Positions 6,736 through 13,233 of a stretch of 13,233 nucleotides of DNA are shown in pieces; the first letter of the stretch is position 1, and every line of letters starts with the position of its first letter. Below the pieces are notes generated by a model. It saw nothing but the letters and a program-made list of their open reading frames with translations. It had not been told where the DNA came from and did no database searches. A program made the translations under genes and the position numbers. Origin of the DNA: UBA8437 sp963580005 (GTDB taxonomy: Bacteria; Planctomycetota; Planctomycetia; Planctomycetales; Planctomycetaceae); assembly GCA_963580005.1 (NCBI GenBank), contig CAUZJR010000103.1, forward strand, positions 1-13,233, given 5' to 3'.

Positions 6736-6922
6736 GGCCGAGTCCCCGAGAGTGTATGGAGTGGATGGTGCGGTGTGAGAGAACATGGTGGCGATCGAGG
6801 CAGGCGGCTTCAAGCCGGGGCGTGTGGCGCTTGACTGGTCGTGCGGTTTTGGCACAGTGAGTGGTGTTGAGCCGGCCTGCTGTCGGCCTCGAGTCCCCGC
6901 CATGACCCACGGACATTCCCCC

Positions 6923-7936
6923 ATGAAACACTCTTCCTGTTCAGCCGCCCTGTTGCTTGTGGTCGCAGCTCAATTGGCCACATCGCTCGGTGGTCTCGAG
7001 GCCGCCGACAAGCCGGCTGTGCGTCACGCGATGACGTTGACCGACATCGAGCGGCAGCTCAAGGAACTCTCGAACTGGAATCGCTGGGGCGACGACGACG
7101 AGCTGGGTTCCTTGAACCTGATCACCGAGAAGACTCGTCGTCGCGCGGCGAAGCTGGTCAAGCGGGGCGTGATGGTCTCCCTGGCGCGGATACCCGAGGA
7201 GATCAAGGCGGTCGACAACCCCGATCCGTTCGTCCAGAAGATGCTCAAGATCGGGCGGACTCCCGGCGTACCCTGGGCGGTGGACAACTACAGCGTCAAC
7301 TACCACGGCTACGCGCACACCCACATCGATTCGCTGTGCCATCTCTTTTTCCGAGGCCGACTCTACAACGGTTTCACTCACGCCGACGTGACCGAGCAGG
7401 GAGCCCGTCGCCTGAGCATTCACAACCTGCGGGAGGGCATTTTTGCTCGCGGCATCCTGGTGGACATACCACGGCTGCGAGGCAAGAAGTGGCTCGAGCC
7501 GGCCGAGGCGATCTACCCCGAGGACCTGGATGCGTGGGAGAAACGGGCCAAGCTGAAAATTGGCCGCGGCGACATCGTGTTCTTCCGCACCGGGCGGTGG
7601 GCACGTCGTGATGCCAAGGGGCCCTGGGATGTGCAGTCCGTCGGGATGCCCGGCTTACACGCCTCGTGCTGCGCGTGGCTGAAGAAGCGGGACGTGGCGA
7701 TGGTCGGCAGCGATGCGGCGATGGACGTGATGCCGTCGCAGGTCGAGGGCCTGACCCACCCGGTGCACCTGCTGCTGCTGCACGCGATGGGCTGCCACAT
7801 CTTCGACAATTGTGACCTGGAGGACCTGGGGAATACGTGTGCGAAGTACCGACAGTGGGACTTCCTGCTGACGGCTTCACCGATCCCGGTTCGCGGGGGC
7901 ACCGGGTCACCTCTGAACCCGATCGCCGGGTTCTAG
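6923..7936 (+). CDS. Exported cyclase-family (kynurenine formamidase-like) metal-dependent hydrolase
   Basis: 337 aa from ATG 6923 (MKHSSCSAALLLVVAAQLAT), chosen because it begins a clean Sec signal peptide ending near residue 28 (LEAADK). Earlier in-frame ATGs at 6785 and 6902 add non-signal sequence. No clear ribosome site is visible. The domain opens with NRWGDDDELGSLNLIT, typical of the long-form cyclase family (PF04199). The metal site is HGYAHTHIDSLCH (residues 128-140): His132, His134, Asp136 and His140 correspond to the family HxGTHxDxPxH pattern with the variant HTHxD seen in this branch. Later family marks are RGDIVFFRTGR, GLHASCCAWLKKRDVAMVGSD and HPVHLLLLHAMGCHIFDNCDLEDL. Members hydrolyse amide or lactone-like bonds; the substrate cannot be told here. 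A TTGACT at 6831-6836 could be a -35 box but lacks a good -10. The stop shares CTAG with typA. Confidence 0.9.
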   Translation: MKHSSCSAALLLVVAAQLATSLGGLEAADKPAVRHAMTLTDIERQLKELSNWNRWGDDDELGSLNLITEKTRRRAAKLVKRGVMVSLARIPEEIKAVDNPDPFVQKMLKIGRTPGVPWAVDNYSVNYHGYAHTHIDSLCHLFFRGRLYNGFTHADVTEQGARRLSIHNLREGIFARGILVDIPRLRGKKWLEPAEAIYPEDLDAWEKRAKLKIGRGDIVFFRTGRWARRDAKGPWDVQSVGMPGLHASCCAWLKKRDVAMVGSDAAMDVMPSQVEGLTHPVHLLLLHAMGCHIFDNCDLEDLGNTCAKYRQWDFLLTASPIPVRGGTGSPLNPIAGF

Positions 7937-9744
7937 GCCCGGCGGTTCCGCTTGCGTTCGTTTTCGGTCAGGCGAATCTTGCGGAGCCTGATGGCTGCCG
8001 GGGTCACCTCGACGTATTCGTCCCCCTCGATGTACTCGAGTGCCATTTCGAGTGTCATCTCGCGGGGCGGCTTCAGCAGGATGTTGTCGTCGGAGCCGGC
8101 TGCGCGGATATTGGTGAGTTTCTTTTCCTTGGTCGGGTTCACGACCATGTCGTTGTCGCGGGCATTTTCGCCCACGATCATTCCCTCATAAACCACGTCT
8201 CCGGGGGCAACGAACAGCTCGGAGCGTTCCTGCAGTTTCCAGATCGCGTATCCCACTGCGTTTCCGTTGGCCTGTGAGACCAGTACGCCGTTCTTTCGTC
8301 GGGGCACTTCACCGTCGCAGGCCCGGTAGGCATCGAACCGGTGGTGCATGATCGCCTCGCCCCGGGTCGCGTTCAGGAGTCGAGTCCGCAGGCCGATCAG
8401 GCCGCGGGCGGGGATCGAGAACTCGATGTGAGTCTGTCCGGTGGTGCCGGTGGTCATGTCCTTCACCTGGCCTCGCCGGACGCCGACCAGTTCCATCACC
8501 GGCCCGACATCCGCGGGTGGCACATCGACCTCGAGTCGTTCGAACGGCTCGTGCCAGTGCCCGTTGACCTGTCGTCTGATCACCTCGGGCTTCCCCACCG
8601 ACAGTTCGTAGCCCTCGCGACGCATCTGCTCGATGAGGATCGCCAGGTGCAGGATGCCGCGTCCGGAAACGCTGAAGGCGTCCTGGGCGTCAGCCTCCTC
8701 GACCCGCAGCGCCACGTTCGATTTCACCTCCCGTCCCAGCCTGGCTCGCAGGTGTCGGCTGGTGACGAATTTTCCTTCGCGTCCGGCCAGGGGTGAGGTG
8801 TTGGGGGTGAAGATCATCGAGAGTGTTGGTTCATCGACGGCCAGCCGCGGCAGTGGCTGGGGATCGAGTGGGTCGGCAATCGTGTCGCCGATGGCCGGTT
8901 CATCGAGACCCTGCACTGCGACGATGTCACCGGAGCGGGCCTGGGCAACCTTTTGCCGGCCCAGCTTGTCGAAGAGCTCAACCGTGGTGACGGTTCCAGC
9001 CGACTCGACTCCATCAGCCTTGAGCACGGTGACCTGCTGTCCCTCCTGCAGGACTCCGGCGCTGAGCCGGCCGATGACGATCGAGCCGACGAATTCGGAC
9101 CACTCGATCGTGGTCGCCCGCAATTGCAGTGGCAGCTCCGAGTTGTCTTCAGGTGGGGGCACGTGCTCGTGGATCATCTCGAGCAAGGGCTGCATGGTGC
9201 CACTGCGTTGGGACGAATCGTGAGTGGCGTAGCCGTCGCGGGCACTGCTGAAGATGTAGGGGAAGTCGAGCGTCTGGTCGTCGGCTTCCAATTCGACCAT
9301 CAGGTCAAAGGTCTCTGAAAGCACCTCGTCGGGTCGACTGTCGGGTCGGTCGATCTTGTTGATGACCACCAGGGGCCGCAGGTTCTGGGCCAGGGCCTTG
9401 TTGAGCACGAATCGTGTTTGCGGTCGAGGTCCCTCGAAGGCATCGACGAGCAGCAGGGCTCCGTCGGCCATCTGCAACACCCGCTCGACCTCGCCTCCGA
9501 AATCGGCGTGGCCCGGGGTGTCGATGATGTTGATGGTCGTGTCGCGAAACGGCAGAGCGATGTTTTTGGAAAGGATCGTGATGCCCCGTTCCCGTTCGAG
9601 ATCGTTCGAATCGAGGATCAGGTCACCGGCCAGCTGGTTCTCGCGAAACTGGCCACTCTGGCGCAGCAGGCAGTCGACCAGGCTGGTCTTGCCATGGTCC
9701 ACGTGGGCGATGATTGCAATGTTGCGGAGGTCGGATCGGAACAT
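7933..9744 (-). CDS. typA: Translational GTPase TypA/BipA
   Basis: 603 aa, the usual family length. GTPase motifs are all present: G1 AHVDHGKT (residues 13-20), G2 RGIT (53-56), G3 DTPGH (75-79), G4 NKID (129-132) and G5 SSA (166-168). After the G domain come the EF-Tu-like domain II (QLRATTIEWSEFVGSIVIGR), the EF-G-like domains III and V (GRGILHLAILIEQMRREGYE, PARGLIGLRTRLLNATRGEA), and the BipA-specific C-terminal region (GDVVYEGMIVGENARDNDMV, TNIRAAGSDD). TypA is a ribosome-binding GTPase involved in 50S assembly and stress or cold growth, and it acts in the cytosol. The ATG at 9744 starts directly in MFRSDLRNIAIIAHVDHGKT. No Shine-Dalgarno is seen, and a promoter candidate lies 45 bp upstream. 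Its TAG stop and the cyclase TAG are the two strands of one CTAG. Confidence 0.98.
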   Translation of the reverse strand: MFRSDLRNIAIIAHVDHGKTSLVDCLLRQSGQFRENQLAGDLILDSNDLERERGITILSKNIALPFRDTTINIIDTPGHADFGGEVERVLQMADGALLLVDAFEGPRPQTRFVLNKALAQNLRPLVVINKIDRPDSRPDEVLSETFDLMVELEADDQTLDFPYIFSSARDGYATHDSSQRSGTMQPLLEMIHEHVPPPEDNSELPLQLRATTIEWSEFVGSIVIGRLSAGVLQEGQQVTVLKADGVESAGTVTTVELFDKLGRQKVAQARSGDIVAVQGLDEPAIGDTIADPLDPQPLPRLAVDEPTLSMIFTPNTSPLAGREGKFVTSRHLRARLGREVKSNVALRVEEADAQDAFSVSGRGILHLAILIEQMRREGYELSVGKPEVIRRQVNGHWHEPFERLEVDVPPADVGPVMELVGVRRGQVKDMTTGTTGQTHIEFSIPARGLIGLRTRLLNATRGEAIMHHRFDAYRACDGEVPRRKNGVLVSQANGNAVGYAIWKLQERSELFVAPGDVVYEGMIVGENARDNDMVVNPTKEKKLTNIRAAGSDDNILLKPPREMTLEMALEYIEGDEYVEVTPAAIRLRKIRLTENERKRNRRA

Positions 9745-10107
9745 ACAGTGGTGGGTGACCGGAGCCGTGGGGGGTGGGGAGAGAGGGGATTATGGTGAGC
9801 GGTCCTCGGATCGGCAACAGCGCCTCTGCGTCGAGTGGCCTCGAGAAGCAGGTCCAGGATCTCCAGTCGCGTCAGACCGATCAAACCTCCAAACAGTGCT
9901 TTCCGATTCAACCCGGCGGACCGCCAGAACCGATACGAAGCAATACGATATGACAGTCGTCGTCCGTCCTGGTGTCGGTCTGCCAACAGGCAGGCGGCCG
10001 GATTCGGGCGGCTGGATCTGCAAGACAACGGCCACGTGATTGGAACTACGGGTCGTCATCATCCAGCGTCAGTTGCCACACACCACACATCTCGGGGGGG
10101 CAGGCGG
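9745..10107. other. Divergent intergenic region, no gene supported
   Basis: 363 bp separate typA (minus) from the TPR/HEAT gene (plus). Reading frames across it on both strands have scrambled Arg/Ser/Pro-rich composition, and none has a credible start or family match. It holds the typA promoter candidate at 9789-9817, a small CTGCC/GGCAG hairpin (near 9988-10001), and a G run (10094-10100) just before the ribosome site of the plus-strand gene. No convincing plus-strand promoter was found by eye. Confidence 0.6.
9789..9817 (-). promoter_or_regulatory. Candidate sigma70-type promoter for typA
   Basis: On the minus strand, TTGCCG (9817-9812) as -35, a 17-bp spacer, and CATAAT (9794-9789, 5 of 6 to TATAAT) as -10. 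Transcription would start near 9782, giving a leader of about 38 nt before the typA ATG at 9744. Box quality and optimal spacing make this the best promoter candidate in the window. Confidence 0.45.
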
Positions 10108-11943
10108 ATGAAGCCAGCCGGAATTCGTTACGTAGTGCTTCTCGCAATCTTTCTCCTGGCCACCGCGTTGGCCTGGACCAGCCTGCTCGAGGCTCGTGGA
10201 CCCAAGGTCTCCACCTCGCGGTTGATGAGGTCGGCTCGGTTGTTCGAGCAACAGGGCCGGGTCCTGAACGCAGTTGAACTGTATCGACGGGTCCTGCGGG
10301 CCGAACCTGACCACCTGCAGGCGGCGACTCGTTTGGCCCAGATGCGGGCGGCGGCCGAGGCGGTGTTGAGGGCCACCGTTCCCAAGTCGACGGCTCGCGT
10401 CGCAAAGGTGACGCTCGTGGAAGCAGTCAAGCCTATCGAGCCGGCAGCACCCGCTGAGACGGAGCCTGCCAGGGAGCCTGCCAGGGAGTCTGCCAGGGAG
10501 CCTGCTAGGGAGCCTGCTAGGGAGCCGGCCAGGGAGCCGGTCGGAACGAGGGTGGCCAAAGAAACCGAGTCGATCAGGACCAGGATCGCCAGTGCTGTGG
10601 CCAAACTGAAAACGGAGCGGCCCAAGGATAATGACGGAGCGGCGAGCGCTGGCTCACCCTCAAAGAGTGGTCCGCAGCCGCGGCTGTTAAAGACGCAGAA
10701 GGCATTGGCCCAGGCCGGGTCACGGATTCGCAGCCTCCGCCCCACCGGGAGTGCGGTTCCGCCAAGACTGAAACTCCCCAACAGACTTCCGCTGAAACCA
10801 CAGCTTTCCAGCAGCGGACGATCGATCAGGACGAATGTCGCGAGCGTACCGCAGAAACAGGTGGAACCCACGCCGCTGCAGCCTCAGCAGCCTCAGCAGC
10901 CGACCCCGCAGGATCCCAGCACCCCCAAGACCATCACCAAGGTGGCGAAAGAAACACCGACCGTGGTGAGCGTAGAGCCGACGACTGCAACGGACTTGCA
11001 GAATTCGAATACGATCGTGACCAGGACACGTACAGCCTGGGCCAAGATCCGAGAGCGATTTGCAGCGAAGCCGGAAACTGAGTCCGAAAAAGACCCGAAG
11101 CCGGCGGCAACTCCCATGTGGCAGCGTCTGAGCAATTCACTGAAGCGATCTCGAGACAACGTGGTCCTGAAGTTGGGACGCCAACCGAAGGCGTTAGAAG
11201 CCGTTGCCAAAGTTGAAGATCCAAAACGGGACGCCGTGGCGTTGGTGACGCCGGACCAGGCCGGTTTGACCGACAAGCCAGTGGAGAAGATTGCTCCGAA
11301 CCGCCGGACGGAGATCCCGCCGGTGAGCACATCGGAAAAGATCTACACGGCGAGTCGGATTCTGGAGGCAAGACCTGACGACGCCGGTGCTCGAGCGGTG
11401 TTGATCGAGGCCGTTGGGATGGCACCGGACGTCGAAGCATCGCTGGCGGCGTACATGCTGGGAACCCGAGCGTCGGGTCACCCGGAGGTGATGTCTGCAT
11501 TGGGTGAACAATTGTCGGCCCGGACGGGGATTGCCCGTATACACATGGCCGAAGCCATGTTGCGAGTGGATAGCAACCACGTGACGGCGACGGACACTTT
11601 GGTGGGGATGCTGTCAGCCCCAGAGCCGAAGGTGCGAATGATGGCGGCGATCGCCATGCAATCGGCCACGGTCACGCAGCGAGAGCGATGCGTCTCGACA
11701 CTGATCAAGGTGTTGGAAGACACGGACAGTGAAGTCCGTGCTGCGGCGGCTCTAGTGTTGGGGGGATATGGGCCGGCTGCCAAGGCGGCGATCCCGGCAC
11801 TGGTGCGTCTGGTTTACGACGAGAATGTAGACACGGCACGGGCGGCCGGTGTCGCCCTGCAGTGCATCTCGCCACCGTCGGCCACCACTCAGGTCGACAC
11901 GAGAGTCACGCCAGTGGCTGCAGAAGCAGACCACGGGAAATAA
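10108..11943 (+). CDS. Membrane-anchored TPR / low-complexity / HEAT-repeat protein
   Basis: 611 aa. ATG 10108 is chosen because it starts a clean membrane segment (residues 7-27, YVVLLAIFLLATALAWTSLL) after a CAGGCGG purine-rich stretch; the longer frame from 9835 is intergenic. Residues 35-80 are TPR-like (SARLFEQQGRVLNAVELYRR, AEPDH turn). Residues 90-400 are low-complexity and probably disordered, rich in Lys, Pro, Ala and Thr, with six EPAR/ESAR units at 119-142 and a PQQPQQP stretch. Residues from about 405 are helical and end in HEAT/PBS-lyase-type repeats (EPKVRMMAAIAMQSA, DSEVRAAAALVLGGYGPAAK, NVDTARAAGVALQC). HEAT and TPR units bind protein partners. The layout suggests an envelope scaffold tethered by its N-terminus with a flexible spacer and a C-terminal binding head (inference). 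The lipoprotein gene follows in the same direction after 148 bp. Confidence 0.82.
   Translation: MKPAGIRYVVLLAIFLLATALAWTSLLEARGPKVSTSRLMRSARLFEQQGRVLNAVELYRRVLRAEPDHLQAATRLAQMRAAAEAVLRATVPKSTARVAKVTLVEAVKPIEPAAPAETEPAREPARESAREPAREPAREPAREPVGTRVAKETESIRTRIASAVAKLKTERPKDNDGAASAGSPSKSGPQPRLLKTQKALAQAGSRIRSLRPTGSAVPPRLKLPNRLPLKPQLSSSGRSIRTNVASVPQKQVEPTPLQPQQPQQPTPQDPSTPKTITKVAKETPTVVSVEPTTATDLQNSNTIVTRTRTAWAKIRERFAAKPETESEKDPKPAATPMWQRLSNSLKRSRDNVVLKLGRQPKALEAVAKVEDPKRDAVALVTPDQAGLTDKPVEKIAPNRRTEIPPVSTSEKIYTASRILEARPDDAGARAVLIEAVGMAPDVEASLAAYMLGTRASGHPEVMSALGEQLSARTGIARIHMAEAMLRVDSNHVTATDTLVGMLSAPEPKVRMMAAIAMQSATVTQRERCVSTLIKVLEDTDSEVRAAAALVLGGYGPAAKAAIPALVRLVYDENVDTARAAGVALQCISPPSATTQVDTRVTPVAAEADHGK
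10462..10542. repeat. 12-bp in-frame tandem repeats encoding EPAR
   Basis: Six full units of the type GAGCCTGCCAGG (10462-10533) and a partial seventh (GAGCCGGTC). Variants are GAGTCTGCCAGG (unit 3), GAGCCTGCTAGG (units 4 and 5) and GAGCCGGCCAGG (unit 6). Units 1-2 and 4-5 are identical pairs, which suggests stepwise duplication. The array sits in the disordered part of the TPR/HEAT protein and stays in frame. Confidence 0.95.
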
Positions 11944-12091
11944 GAATAGGAAAACACGAGCCACCGGGACCAGGGATGGTCAGTGAGGGTGCCGGTGCGG
12001 TAGATCGCCAGGTGGAAGGGTGATCGGGGTAGGTACTCGCAATCAGAAAGAACCGGCGGTGCGTGGCAGGTTCAGGGAAGGACTTGGAATT

Positions 12092-12607
12092 ATGATGAGG
12101 ACTTTCGTGGTTCTTGTGGGGTTGTTGATTGGCTTTGCCACCGGATGTGCTGATCTTCGGGATGGAATCGATGACTCACTGGTCTCGATCAAGGCCAGGA
12201 CGGCCGCTGCCACGGCCTGGAATGATTCGACGGTAATGTTTGGTGGAATGGATGACGAACACCACTTCGCCGAGGGTTTCAAGGCGGGGTACTTCAACGC
12301 GACCAAGTACGGGTCGGCAGGCCGGCCGCTGATGCCTCGTCGGTACTCCGGCAGTGCCTTCCGTTCGCGACGTGGTCAACAGAGAATTCAGGCGTGGATC
12401 GACGGATGTGCCCATGGAACGTCGATCGCCATGGAGGAACTGATCCCCGACACCGAGGGGGATCTTCAAGTGGTGGGTTACGAGGTAAGGACTTCGGACG
12501 AGATAGCCTCCGATGGGGGGGGGATCCAGGTGTCGGATACGGCATCCGGTTCAACTGGAGCGCAATCAAACTCTGAACCAACACTCCCGGCCACGGCCAA
12601 AGACTGA
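12092..12607 (+). CDS. Small lipoprotein of a probable planctomycete-specific family
   Basis: 171 aa. ATG 12092 has AAGGA at 12078-12082 as ribosome site; a second ATG follows immediately. Residues 1-19 (MMRTFVVLVGLLIGFATGC) are a lipoprotein signal peptide, with ATGC as a slightly weak lipobox and Cys19 as the lipidated residue. Residues 54-115 form the conserved-looking core: EHHFAEGFKAGYFNATKYGS, GRPLMPRRY, GQQRIQAWIDGCAHGTSIA. This G-x-x-x-G-Y / P-x-x-Y / W-x-x-G-x-x-x-G pattern resembles hypothetical proteins I recall from planctomycetes, where several paralogues are common; no function is known to me. The C-terminal 50 residues are acidic and Ser/Thr-rich and probably disordered. It may be co-transcribed with the TPR/HEAT gene (148 bp spacing), and it converges on the RTX gene with 61 bp between stops. 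Confidence 0.78.
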   Translation: MMRTFVVLVGLLIGFATGCADLRDGIDDSLVSIKARTAAATAWNDSTVMFGGMDDEHHFAEGFKAGYFNATKYGSAGRPLMPRRYSGSAFRSRRGQQRIQAWIDGCAHGTSIAMEELIPDTEGDLQVVGYEVRTSDEIASDGGGIQVSDTASGSTGAQSNSEPTLPATAKD

Positions 12608-12668
12608 CCCGACTTTTTGCAGGGCCGGCCGGGTGATGCCGAGAGACGGTTGGTGGCTGGCGGACGAT

Positions 12669-13233
12669 CTAGCCGAGGTCGTCAATCCAGTTGTTGAGCA
12701 AGGCAAATTCTTCGTCGATCTCAGACAAGTCTCCGAAGTAGACGTCGTCTCCGGAGCCTCCATCGAGCGTGTCTGATGATCCGCCCTGCCCCTTGAGGAT
12801 GTCGTCTCCGTCACCACCGAGTGCGATGTCGTTACCGGAGCCGCCCTGGAGCCGGTCGTTGCCCGGCCCGGCGATTAGGATGTCGTTTCCGGAATCCCCG
12901 GAGAGGACGTCATCGCCGGTTCCGCCGAACAGGAGATCGTCGCCGGACTGGCCGATCAGCGTGGCCGTACCGCTGAATCCTCTCGCATCAAGTGTATTGT
13001 CACCGGCACCACCGATGAGCGTTGCGCCGTCCATGCCGATGAGTCGATCGCTTCCCAACCCGGTCAGGGTGGTATCGGTCAGCAGGAAGTCTCCGTCGAA
13101 ACTCTCGCTGAGTCGATCAAAGCCACTTCCGCCGTTGAGGAGGTCGTTGCCTGCGCCGCCGGACAGTTGATCGGCACCGGCCTGGCCTCTGAGGATGTCG
13201 TCACCATTGCCGCCCAAGAGACGGTCATCTCCG
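12669..13233 (-). CDS. RTX calcium-binding repeat protein, C-terminal part
   Basis: Partial; the 5' part lies beyond the right edge, and the frame continues as GDDRLLGGNGDD to the last base. The visible 188 residues are glycine/aspartate-rich nonapeptides of the GGxGxDxLx type. A first block is GGNGDDILR, GQAGADQLS, GGAGNDLLN and GGSGFDRLS. A non-repeat stretch follows (DGDFLLTDTTLTGLGSDRLI, then ATLIGGAGDNTLDARGFSGT). A second block runs GQSGDDLLF, GGTGDDVLS, GDSGNDILI, AGPGNDRLQ, GGSGNDIAL, GGDGDDILK to GGSGDDVYF. The chain ends in an acidic/aromatic tail (EIDEEFALLNNWIDDLG). RTX units wind into a beta roll that binds Ca2+ and folds after export, often by a type I system. The tail could be the export signal, but planctomycete RTX proteins may use other routes. 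The family call is sure; the protein's role is not visible. Confidence 0.93.
   Translation of the reverse strand, partial: GDDRLLGGNGDDILRGQAGADQLSGGAGNDLLNGGSGFDRLSESFDGDFLLTDTTLTGLGSDRLIGMDGATLIGGAGDNTLDARGFSGTATLIGQSGDDLLFGGTGDDVLSGDSGNDILIAGPGNDRLQGGSGNDIALGGDGDDILKGQGGSSDTLDGGSGDDVYFGDLSEIDEEFALLNNWIDDLG

Noticed and set aside
6831..6859. Promoter for the cyclase gene based on TTGACT at 6831
   Set aside because: The -35 is good, but the sequence 16-17 bp downstream (CACAGTG) is a poor -10, so it is not listed as a feature.
9618..10028. Minus-strand frame with a helical-looking stretch (LTRLEILDLLLEATRRRGAV)
   Set aside because: The stretch is short, the flanking sequence is scrambled, it overlaps the start of typA in another frame, and the typA promoter candidate lies inside it.
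10128..10871. Minus-strand frame with SLAG repeats
   Set aside because: It is the antisense reading of the EPAR repeat of the TPR/HEAT gene and has no independent support.

Overview
The window is about 13.2 kb of GC-rich bacterial DNA that looks planctomycete, most likely from a Pirellulales-type lineage. The basis is family content: a DUF1080 (3-keto-disaccharide hydrolase-like) secreted protein, a Tat-exported DUF1501 protein, a long-form metal-dependent cyclase, RTX repeats with a planctomycete-style insert, and a small lipoprotein with a G-rich/aromatic core. Shine-Dalgarno sites are irregular. No rRNA, tRNA, CRISPR or insertion sequence is visible. Lineage is inferred from gene content only.

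Left edge (1-235): the 3' end of a plus-strand gene whose product has a Phe/Tyr tandem repeat (8 FYY units, then 5 FFY units) followed by one C-terminal membrane helix. Positions 267-2186 hold a compact minus-strand operon: a 94-aa unknown protein, a 78-aa unknown protein now frameshifted by a perfect 11-bp tandem duplication, and a Tat-exported protein with two SIS-like (phosphosugar-binding fold) halves. The genes are coupled by a TGATG junction and a GTGA junction.

Middle (2338-7936): a DUF1080 protein and a DUF1501 protein on the plus strand, then a convergent oligopeptidase A-type M3 metallopeptidase, then a divergent exported cyclase-family hydrolase. Cyclase and typA (7933-9744, minus) meet tail to tail, and their two TAG stops lie in one CTAG palindrome.

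Right (9745-13233): a 363-bp intergenic region with a good typA promoter candidate, a membrane-anchored TPR/low-complexity/HEAT-repeat protein with an in-frame EPAR repeat, a small lipoprotein, and at the right edge the C-terminal part of an RTX calcium-binding protein on the minus strand.

Many products here appear exported (SIS-like, DUF1080, DUF1501, cyclase, lipoprotein, RTX). DUF1080, SIS and cyclase families suggest carbohydrate or small-metabolite handling in the envelope, but no single pathway can be assigned. Both window ends lie in tandem repeats, which fits a contig that broke at repeats. The most unusual items are the Phe/Tyr repeat protein and the operon gene broken by an 11-bp duplication.
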